A model generated the notes under the pieces. The model saw nothing but the letters and a program-made list of their open reading frames with translations, was not told where the DNA came from and did no database searches. DNA of 64,000 bases from Hofstenia miamia (taxonomy: Eukaryota > Xenacoelomorpha > Acoela > Hofsteniidae). Location: the NCBI GenBank assembly GCA_900660155.1, contig CABFPE010000041.1, positions 556,037 to 620,036 of the forward strand, written 5' to 3'. Positions 55,242 through 64,000 of this stretch are shown here, in pieces. Made by a program: the position numbers and the translations under genes. Within the stretch, counting starts at the first letter, position 1; every line of letters starts with the position of its first letter.

Positions 55242-56209
55242 TTCTGATAGAAACGCTATAATTAATAAGACTAATGAAATCAAAAGAATGCGTAATCGAG
55301 CTTATCAATTGCGCTAATACTGCTGTAAACACTTGTAAACACTTCATTCGAAACTAGGCATGCAACAAGAAAGGATAACGACCAAATTGCTTGAAAAAGT
55401 TAAAGAAAAAACGTTTCTGTGGGATGTCTCTAATCCCAAATGTTTTGAATTATAAGATTCAATTGAGATTAGTCAGCTCTAAACGCTGTATCAATAACAA
55501 ATAAAAGTGTGATAAACAAGTTCAATTGAGACGCTGTAAACAGCGTATCAACAACAATGCCTTCTTCTCAATTTAGAGGTATTATAATTCATTGATAAGC
55601 TGTAAACTCACCTTTAGCTGTCTACATGTATTTTCAGGTTTTACTGATCTGGAAACAATTTCAATATCTGAAACACTAATTTAAGAATTTCCAGCACGAA
55701 GTCTAAGAAAATGTCTTAATAAAATCTTACTTTGACCGGAACTTTCCTGTGATGGATTTCTAAATCCAATGCCTCATCACTCCCGTAAACTTAAAGAGCA
55801 AACAATCTTTTTTACATGTATTCTAAGAATTCGCATAAAATACAACAAATTCAATTGCAAGTTAATATAATTGCAAATAGTCTAAGTTTTAAAACTTAGG
55901 GAATCCCTTACGGTTAGAGCAGACCCCAACTCAATAAACAACAAATGTTATGGTACTGAATACTTTATTAAATTTAAATTTGCTAATCAATAAAAATCAT
56001 CTCTCAAAAATTTATACTGGTGATATTTCACTATTGGATATATTCGTTACAATAATCATCATAACAATTTGCAAGTTTGACATTGTTGAAATGTGGTACA
56101 TTACGTTTCTAGCAATTAAATCTTTTCATAACATTGCTAGCAAAGAATATGTACCCACTCTTATATTTGAAAGGAAATTAGAAAATATTAATAAGTCTAA
56201 AGACTACTA
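55242..56209. other. Upstream region of paralogue 2, nothing recognised
   Basis: AT-rich sequence with a local direct repeat (TAAACACTTGTAAACACTT at about 55323-55341). An 86-codon frame just before the gene (55950-56210) lacks support. Confidence 0.35.
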
Positions 56210-57337
56210 ATGGCATCAATCTCAATTTTAGCTTTATGTATTTCAAAAATAATATTCTCATATGCCCTAAAAAGGTGCTCAAGTGATGACATCAAGAACC
56301 TTAAGAATGGAGCTGAATTTTCTATGAACTGTTCAATTGATAATGTCACTCATGTGAGCATTGAAAAAGATGTAGTCAAATTCTATGGAAATGAAAAATC
56401 ATTTCTTAATACAGATATATTTCCCGATAAGTTTGCTGAAGATAAGTATGTTTTACTGGAAAACATAGATAATGTGATAGGAAGCAAGCCAATTAAGGGC
56501 AGTAAGCTTACAATAGTTAACGTGACAAACGTTTACATGAACTCTCAATTCTACAGTACTAATGCTACAGCATATAGTAATTGCGATTTATTCATTTTGA
56601 ATAGCGCATTTCAAGGTAATATATCATTATGGGATGATGACATGTTCTATATAGACTGTAAAAGAACAACTGTTAATGTCACGGGCCCAAAATTTTCAAA
56701 AATAAATGCGAAAACACTTTTTGTTTCACATTCCCATGAGGACGATGTAATTAGCGCATTCTTCAACTACAATAGATTTACGAAAATACAGGTTAAATCA
56801 GTCCTAATTTCATCACATTTTAACATTCGATTTATTGGGAATACCTTTGAGAGGAATGGAGGTGGAACTATGATTACCTCAGTAGATTATATCGAGTTTA
56901 TTCAAAATATTGTAACTCGTAGCAACTTTACACATTTTCTAATACAAGGCAATCAAATGACGTATTTTAAATTGAATGGAAACAATTTTCTTTCCAATAA
57001 CGCCTCGGGTTTCATATTAATTGAAAACGATACTAGCAATGAAGTATTGTACCTTAAATTTGAAAATAATATTTTTGTGAGAACTATTCTTAGTGGAGAG
57101 CAAGCACTTGTTTTGGAAGCAGATGAAATACATTTTCTCAATGACAGCTTTAGAGGGAATCAACTTAATCAGTATTTTATCTCACATAAATCTAAGATAT
57201 TCTTTGAAAAATGCACTTTGGAATACAATTATTACATGACTAACAACTCATGCACATTGATAAACAATTCTGAACGAAGGAGGACTAAATCCTCCGACAA
57301 TGTTTTATATTTTCTTTGGAATACAATTATTACATGA
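56210..57337 (+). CDS. Secreted beta-helix-like glycoprotein (paralogue 2), altered C-terminus
   Basis: 375 residues with a signal peptide (about 1-19). Clearly related to the gene at 53414-54724: shared landmarks are CSID(K/N)xTxVxIExDxVKxYG, GNNF..NNAS, NNIFVRTI, HFLNDSFRGNQLNQYF and LEYNYYMTNNSC. A 42-bp segment is repeated 98 bp apart (57216-57257 and 57314-57355). The second copy falls in another frame and brings an early stop, so the protein ends about 60 residues before paralogue 1. Sequence after the stop (LQNLSNTTFLKKKYLVDQ in another frame) still resembles the paralogue 1 C-terminus. It may be a recently damaged or shortened gene. Confidence 0.85.
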   Translation: MASISILALCISKIIFSYALKRCSSDDIKNLKNGAEFSMNCSIDNVTHVSIEKDVVKFYGNEKSFLNTDIFPDKFAEDKYVLLENIDNVIGSKPIKGSKLTIVNVTNVYMNSQFYSTNATAYSNCDLFILNSAFQGNISLWDDDMFYIDCKRTTVNVTGPKFSKINAKTLFVSHSHEDDVISAFFNYNRFTKIQVKSVLISSHFNIRFIGNTFERNGGGTMITSVDYIEFIQNIVTRSNFTHFLIQGNQMTYFKLNGNNFLSNNASGFILIENDTSNEVLYLKFENNIFVRTILSGEQALVLEADEIHFLNDSFRGNQLNQYFISHKSKIFFEKCTLEYNYYMTNNSCTLINNSERRRTKSSDNVLYFLWNTIIT

Positions 57338-58535
57338 CTAACAACTCATGCACATGGTTACAAAATCTCTCCAACACTACATTTTTGAAGAAAAAATATC
57401 TCGTTGATCAAAGGAAGACTGAATGAGAAGAAGCATTCATGGTTAGTTAATTCAAAATTATGAAAGTGTAAGGCAATGCACATGTTATGTGTAAAGAATT
57501 TTAAATTGTGTGCAAAAATTGTAACTAATTATAGAATTTTGAAGAATGCTTTCTGATTTTCAGAAATCACACAGTGAATTTTTTAAAATTTATAGAGAAT
57601 TAGTTAGAGCTTATTAGTCGATTGAATTTTTTAAGTTGTTATTGGCACGCAATTAAATAGAAATTGCAAAGTATTCATTAAATACATTGAAAGCACTTTA
57701 CGCGTCATATAAGTACAATATAAGTAACTTAATTTTCAATGCAATTTCAAAGTCTTTGTATACCCACGCAGAAAATTTGACCATTTATTGATAAATTATT
57801 TGTATATTGACTAATAAATGTATACACAATAGCTTGGTAATATTCAATCAATTTTCACTTAGCTTTGAAAATATCATGGCTGAATATTGAAATTAATGCA
57901 TTTTTTGATGGAATGCGTGAATTCCATGTTCTATTCTTAAAGGAACTCGTGACTCCATTTTACCAATTTATTAATGTTTAAAAAATTTTTATCTTTGTCA
58001 AGGTGTTATGTTTTTAAGTTATCATGACAACTTTTTTTGAATTCTTAGATGTAAAAAATCCAAATTTAAGGGATTGAAATGAATTTAAAATGTATTTTAT
58101 TATTTGTGTAAAAGTACAATAACTATTAAAAATATATTCATTGAATAAAGGAATAGAATTATCTAGTATTAAACAAAATACAAAACATAAAATGCTGAAA
58201 TTCAAATATACATTATGCAAACAATTTTTGCTTATTTATTGTTTTTGGTGTTTATTTTAATGAGTTATTTTAAAGGCCTTAGATATAACTTGCAATATAA
58301 TTATATTGTGATCATTTTAGGATTCATTTTTGAATTTTAAAAAAGAAAGGGTTCTAAAATCGGCTCTAAAGCCACACTTTTTCATATTTTCTGTAGTTGC
58401 CATCATAACTGTTCTGCCAAATTTATCTTTACTTGCAAGGAGGCAACGTTGCAATGCAAAATCCTAAAAATATCTCCAAATCTAAAGCTATAGACTAATG
58501 CTATACATCATTTGTAGGTATTCAAATCCTAAAGT
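57338..58535. other. 3' region of paralogue 2 and intergenic
   Basis: The first 90 bases retain the former C-terminal coding sequence of paralogue 2. The rest is AT-rich without recognised structure. Confidence 0.4.
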
Positions 58536-59130
58536 AGCGTATACACTTACAACTTTCCGCGCAACTTTTTGGGTAATTATAAAGTCCCCAGCAAAAATAT
58601 TTTGCGGACACATTTACAACTTTGTGCACAACTTTTTATATTTATAGCCCTTTTGAAAAATAAAATCTACCAGTAAATGGGGGTGCCACACAATGGGTTT
58701 TGCGCTAGGTAAAAACACTTAAGTTAAATGCACTCCGTGTAGCATCTGTTCCCGCGCAAGATAATTACAAAATAATTAATCTCGGAGCATGTGCCGGGTC
58801 AGGAGTTCATCGTGTGGCATGGCAAAGAGCACTTAACATAGTTCATTTGACTCGGGACAAAGCCCATCATGTAGCACCCCTTAAAATGCACTAAAACCAA
58901 TAAAATCAAGCAGTCTGAAGAAAGACGACCTCGTTTTGAAAGGATCTTGCGCAATTTTAATCAGTTATGTAAATAATAATGCAGCTAAATTCTTTCTCTG
59001 TGAGAAATGACAAAATCGTAATAAATGAAGTAAAAGTTCACAACAAAGTTGGAATCGCGTACACACAAGTTTTCTTGTGCGCCTCATTAAATCAAGAAAT
59101 GTTGCGCGCAAAGTTGTAAGTGTGTAGACT
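58536..59130. mobile_element. Inverted-repeat element (MITE-like) with ACACTTACAACTTT ends
   Basis: The left end GTATACACTTACAACTTTCC (to CGCGCAACTTTTT) and the reverse complement of the right end TCTACACACTTACAACTTTG (to CGCGCAACATTTC) are similar over about 33 bp. A second partial copy of the left end sits at about 58608-58640. No transposase. A different inverted-repeat element is nested inside. Confidence 0.7.
58679..58882. mobile_element. Nested MITE with GGGGTGCCACA ends
   Basis: The left end GGGGGTGCCACACAATGGGT and the reverse complement of the right end AAGGGGTGCTACATGATGGG share GGGGTGCYACAYRATGGGYTTTG. It lies wholly within the element at 58536-59130, so it inserted later or both moved together. 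Non-coding, about 200 bp. Confidence 0.65.
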
Positions 59131-60754
59131 ATTTAAAAAATCGGAAATAAACTTTTCAAGTATTCCATCAAGAAAAGCATTTAAAGTTTCCATTAAATTT
59201 CATTGTTATGTCTTTCAACGGTTTACATGTAATGCAATTTTAATACAGGGAAATTTTCAAATAGATACGGAAAATAGAAAATTTCTTGTTAAAATTCAAG
59301 TATGACATGCAATATTATTTTCTCAACTTGTTTTCAATTTGCTAGTGTCCGATTATTACTCGCAAATATTATATATTTTATTCTACAGAAATTTCTCTAT
59401 TGTATAGTAAAAGATTTAATAAATTTTGTTTTTATGTAAATTAAGAATTTATATTTTTTACAAAATTTATCTATGTTTTCAATTGAATTTTGATTGCTTC
59501 AAGTGAATAATGACAGAAAGTTCACCTAGTAAGGCACACTTGCAATAAAATCTGATTAATAAAGCTGTTGCAAAACGATTATAATCTCATAGCAATTTTG
59601 ATAACTACAACATTTAAAAGTTTATTATGCAATGTGAATGTAATATTTATTGTTCTGGAATGCAATGCAGACTATGTTCATTGATTGCAAGAAGTGATTT
59701 TTAGACCCATAACCAAAATTGTTGATCCTGCTTTGAATCTCCTTTGTGTCCCCATGATATAAATGCGCCCTTACATCTTAGAAAGTGATTTTGATGATTT
59801 GCTTCTTTTGAACTATTTCACTATGTTCCAAAAAAATTGATATTCACATCTAGTGAAGTAGACTGCTTTCTTGCTCTTTAGGAAATTACTGTTATGATGA
59901 AGAATGAACACATGTTTTCAATCATCTTAAGCAATTAAAGACGCGTTGTAATACATTGCATTTTTTGCTAATTGAGAATTTCCGAATTTCGGTTAGGTTG
60001 TTTGCATACATCTAGAAGGTTAAAATGGGGTAAATTGGATTTTTTAATTTATGGAGATATGCATCTATGCTATCATTAACTAGTGGTTTCAAATTACTAG
60101 AATTCCTCATTATCAAATTTTATTACTGTTAGCAGGTTATACAACAACAACATTGTATTTTCGAACAAAATTGTTTTGCATGATTCATTAGCATGGAAAA
60201 CTTTAAAATATTTAAATTATTGCGAATTTTTGTATCCCTGAAATGGGCTGAGGTCTGATTTCAAAACCAATAAATTGCATTGAAAAACATATATGCTTCA
60301 AGAATTCCAAAGACTACCTTGGAGTAATTATTAGCCCAATAAATTTTATTAAAACCTGGAGCTAAATGGATGGAAGAAACCTATTTAATCTCAAACTATT
60401 TTAACCTTGGAACTACCACATGGGTAAATTGACCTATTGAAAAATTTTGCATGGCTGATATGAAAAATTTAAGGATGCTTATTGGACAGGTGTTTTAGTA
60501 CCTTCCTAAAAAATTATAAAATGACTTCCTTTCAAATTTAATAGACACTATTGCCATAGCAACCATTATTTTTTATGAATTACTATGAACTATTTCAATG
60601 GGTAAATTGACCTATTTGTAAAATTCTGAACATAAATAGAAAAAGTGGGAACTATGACAAGCTAAATGATGCATTTTAAGGAAATTTTAATAATAAGTGA
60701 ATATTATTCACACTTCTTAGAAATGTGACTTCAACAACAAAATATTTTATATTC
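59131..60754. other. Intergenic, nothing recognised
   Basis: AT-rich. A short phrase TGGGTAAATTGACCTATT occurs twice (about 60422 and 60599). Otherwise no structure was found. Confidence 0.35.
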
Positions 60755-60990
60755 CAACAGGTTTATATTCCAGCACCTGAGAGTTCTTTGCAATTGGCTC
60801 GGATTATTCCTGTCATTGTAATTGATTGCTTGAGAAATTTTTGTGACATTTCATGTGTTGTAAAAAAGTTGTCTGTAGTTACAAATAATCGACTGTATGA
60901 GCATGGGGCCATCAATTGTAGGACAACATGCTGGGTAAGCACAGTGTCCACATGTGTTTATCCTTACCAATGTAAGGAATGACATCAAAA
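60755..60990 (-). mobile_element. piggyBac transposase fragment
   Basis: The minus strand encodes VVLQLMAPCSYSRLFVTTDN followed by FFTTHEMSQKFLKQSITMTG and IIRANCKE. This matches the piggyBac DDE-domain pattern VVLRLLEP...H.VFVDNFFTS..L...L...GT..TGTIR.NRK, including the second catalytic Asp (TTDNFFT). It is only about 65 residues; no ends or TTAA sites were located nearby. Possibly a domain relic of a longer element. Confidence 0.78.
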
Positions 60991-62153
60991 GCTATGGTAA
61001 AAGATATATAAGTACGCACATTCAAAAACTATTAGTTACTAAAATAATTTTGGTAGGAAATTATGTACACAATGCAAAATGTTGAACAAATGTAATAAAC
61101 AACACATATTCATATACATCAAATTAGTTATACCCAGTATTCTGACAGTCTACCCATTACATAGCATGTATATTATATTATGTGTCAATTACCCCATGTT
61201 TGCAGTTAATGTAATATAAAAATATTGCTATTTCTAGGGTTAACAACTTTGTAAAACTATCAGAGCAATGGGCCGTAGCTTTGAACATTAGTGGTATACA
61301 TTAAAAAAAATTATCTATGGCTAATATAAAATTCTTATTATTTTGAGATTGTAATCAAGAAACATTGTTATACAATGTTGTTTTCTATGAAATTATTTCA
61401 TTATACAGCATTTTTCATTTATCGAACTTTCTTTGAATTTCAAACCCCAGACTTGGGAAGGAAAGACATATTGTATCAAGCCAAGTTTTAACACAATGCC
61501 AGAAAATATAGGAGCTAAAAGTATTCTGCATGCATTCAATAGTAATAAGAGTAATGCTTTAACGACTTTTTTCTTGTTCAGATAACATTTGAGCAATTGT
61601 TATACTTTGATTTTAATGGCGCATTGGGATGGGTAATCCCTACTTCAAACATGGATTTTTGCAATGGTGGCCAAAACGAACTTAAGGATATGTCAGAATA
61701 ATATTTTCAAAAAATTACCAAGCTGGAGTATACTTGAAACTGCAATAAACTTAGTTAAACAAAATGACGAAAATTCCTCAAAATGACTTTTCTTAGCAAC
61801 AGAATGAAAAGTTAAACTCTGTCAAAAAACATTATGAAAAAGAGGACTTTCTGATTGCTTTAAATTGGATGCGCATGTCAAGAAAGTTTTATACTGAGTT
61901 GAGCAATTTCTATGGTTTTACAAGGTATCAGATCACTTCAAATATCAACAAATGCTTGTTCAAAGATTCCGGACAAACAATTGCTTACGAATTTGTTTTG
62001 AAGCTCTCCGCTTTGTTCATCTGGTTTTATCATAATTGATAAAGTTTATGTAAAACAGGGTTTGTTTTATTATGGAGAGTGGTATATGGTAAATCAGTCC
62101 TTGGCAAGAACTCTCCTATGTTTCATGCAAGTTATTCCCTACATTCGCTAAAG
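60991..62153. other. Intergenic, nothing recognised
   Basis: AT-rich sequence with short fortuitous frames only. It may contain diverged remains of the piggyBac element's N-terminal part, which I could not identify. Confidence 0.35.
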
Positions 62154-62328
62154 GTGCGTTCAGACGAGAACCTTTTGATATGTATCATTTGATATACGTC
62201 AAAAAGATGCACTTTATTCAAATTAGCATACATAAAAAATTGCTCGTTTTAACGCACATCGTTCAAACTGATGCACATACAGCTTGCATCTTTTTGACGT
62301 AATTCAAAAGATGCTCGTCTGAACGCAC
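62154..62328. mobile_element. Fold-back MITE with GTGCGTTCAGACGAG ends
   Basis: GTGCGTTCAGACGAG is perfect at both ends and continues imperfectly to TTTTGA. A second internal inverted pair (TACGTCAAAAAGATGCA and TGCATCTTTTTGACGTA) lets most of the 175-bp element pair with itself. No target duplication was resolved. Confidence 0.8.
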
Positions 62329-62977
62329 ATTATTTATTTGAACGATCAATAATTAACGACTTTGTTTTAGTGACAGAATGTCTCAAGTAGCCATGAGTCT
62401 TAAAATACGAGGATTTTGAAGCTCAAGAATTTTAACTTCAAAATTAACCCTGACGATATTGAATTCTAAATGTTCCAATTTTTTTTAACAAAAATCAGTT
62501 ATTTCTTTCAATTAAGTAATATAGGTTTTTCTCAAAAGCCATGTCACTGAATTGCCAATATATTTTACCTGTGTGTAGAACTAATTAAAATTACTTATAA
62601 AGCATGTATTAAAATTTAATTACATTGTTCAATTGTATAATTACAAGGAAAATTTTAGGGCCCAGCGGAATAAACATTTTGGGAGTCGGTTCGGTTTGGT
62701 TCACACAAAATACCGCCGTATCGGTATGACTATGAAATATTAATAGTATATTTTGCATATATATATATATAAGGATTTTAAAAAAATTCCTTCAGCCATT
62801 TTGATATTCCAGCAAGTGTGTTTGACATGCAAGAAAACCGTATGCACTTCCAAATTCAATGAATGCATATTTTTTCGATAATATGTAACCATAGCTCGGA
62901 TAATACTAAATAGGCGTCAAATCCTAGTTGGAATCCACTTGACTGACTGCATTTCTAGAACTCCAAGAAAGGTCATT
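62329..62977. other. Intergenic, nothing recognised
   Basis: AT-rich; includes a short TA run at about 62756-62771 and a GC-richer patch at 62660-62730 without known identity. Confidence 0.35.
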
Positions 62978-63071
62978 AATTTCATTGGCCAAAATTAACA
63001 AAAACATTTCTTCAACCAATCAATAATTTCATTGGTCAAGATTAACAAAAACATTTCTTCAACCAATCAAT
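62978..63071. repeat. Two tandem 47-bp units
   Basis: 62978-63024 and 63025-63071 differ at two positions only (AATTTCATTGG(C/T)CAA(A/G)ATTAAC...). They contain CCAAT twice each, which may be incidental. Confidence 0.85.
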
Positions 63072-63299
63072 AATGACTGTCTCCAATTGAATTTTTATGA
63101 AGACCAAATTGTCTCCATGCGTGTGATAATTGTAATGAGTGGCTCATCGGTATGGTTTATTTCTGGATATATTTTATAGTTATAAATTGCATTTTCAATA
63201 AGTTTTAGGGTTAAAACACGTTACGAGAATACCATTATGGGACAATTATTGTTAAATATGGTACCACCTTCCATAAATAATTACCATATTAAAATCCAG

Positions 63300-63545
63300 T
63301 CCATAGCATTATTGTTCTACACCCCTGACTGGTAGCCTTTTTAATGGGGGTGATGTGCTGCCATCTAGGAACACATTTGAGAAAACGTGCAAGGCAGATT
63401 TCTACCCTTGCAGCTTACAAAGAGGTTTAGTAGTAAGGCTAATGTACAAGCTATTACAATAATACACGTATGTTGAAGCAAAGCATGCGCCAGCCTTTCT
63501 GCAGCGGTTTGGGTCAAATATCTTCTTATTTGCCATAAACTACAC
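63300..63545 (-). mobile_element. Probable LINE RT C-terminal relic
   Basis: Across frames the minus strand shows YYCNSLY, KPLCKLQ and PRWQHITPIKK, recalling the LINE stretch DYCNALLYGL...LQ..QN.AARL...RS.HITP.LK.LHWLP. Highly degraded. Confidence 0.42.
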
Positions 63546-64000
63546 AAGCCAACCATAGCTCAATATTTCGATACAGTGTGCTTAGTGTCGTTTCTGAAAT
63601 GAAATATATGTGTATGGTATGTGCATCAATTCTATAATTTATCAATGAGTATTATTAAATTTTAATTCGTTTAAATTTTCATATCTGAAGGCAACTTAAC
63701 TGAACAATAAACCACTTCCTCCTACACTGTTTCTCTAGAACAATATTATTTCTCATGTATTATTTTAAAGTTATACAATGAAATAAAGTTGCATCTCACT
63801 TACAAAGCGATGCCCCATGTATTGGTATAAACCATTGAAACCATTACCGTAAATTTATCCGCATTAAGAAAAAAAATTTCATTACGCTCTTAAAACATTG
63901 TCTCTTAGTAAGTTACCCACGTTTTTAGTGAAAGGGAGGCAAGACAACACTAATACGCTTAAGCATTATTGATGAAATCAATCATATATTTAATTTTATG
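63546..64000. other. Right end of the window, nothing recognised
   Basis: AT-rich sequence without a supported gene or repeat. Confidence 0.35.

Noticed and set aside
1-64000. CRISPR array, bacterial operon or prophage-like system
   Set aside because: Spliced genes, LINEs, MITEs and microsatellites show animal nuclear DNA; no regularly spaced repeats or bacterial signals occur.

Overview
This window is nuclear DNA from an AT-rich invertebrate animal. It shows spliced host genes with canonical GT-AG introns, many LINEs and small terminal-inverted-repeat elements, and long (TA)n and (TTA)n microsatellites. The species group cannot be settled from the sequence. Two long N runs in TA arrays, plus single-N joins flanked by identical or near-identical direct repeats, mark a short-read scaffold with local false duplications.

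Left part (about 1-21 kb, minus strand): a gene running leftward whose spliced exons match my memory of the N-terminal region of the centriole protein CEP295 (fly Ana1). It starts near 20635 and continues off the left edge. Seven exons join in one consistent reading phase. Its introns hold two intronless genes, a DEG/ENaC sodium-channel subunit (8165-9646, minus) and a secreted cysteine-rich protein (15030-16349, plus). They also hold a hAT-type non-autonomous element, a TTAA-flanked element, an old LTR-retrotransposon fossil and LINE debris.

Middle (21-35 kb): mostly repeats, namely LINE remnants of at least two families, several inverted-repeat elements, and a complete-looking R4/Dong-type LINE (30746-34294, minus). 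That LINE has an open 1085-codon frame and lies inside a (TAA)n microsatellite. Its 5' end resembles tRNA and 5S rRNA promoter sequence.

35.5-40.7 kb (plus): a three-exon DAP1-like gene (death-associated protein 1 family, 101 residues) with a long, repeat-rich second intron. 42-50 kb: a LINE split by an LTR-element fossil, another LINE with a long open RT frame (44.5-46.6 kb), a second DEG/ENaC gene (47130-48644, plus) and a further LINE remnant.

52-58 kb: two divergently transcribed paralogues of an unrecognised secreted, asparagine-rich, heavily glycosylatable protein, probably a beta-helix. A relic piece of one lies between them, and a palindrome-rich inverted-repeat element sits immediately 3' of the other. 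58-64 kb: nested inverted-repeat elements, a piggyBac transposase fragment, another MITE and probable LINE debris; no convincing host gene was seen.

The channel and secreted proteins are surface or extracellular products, while CEP295 and DAP1 are intracellular housekeeping-type proteins. I see no operon-like functional link between them.
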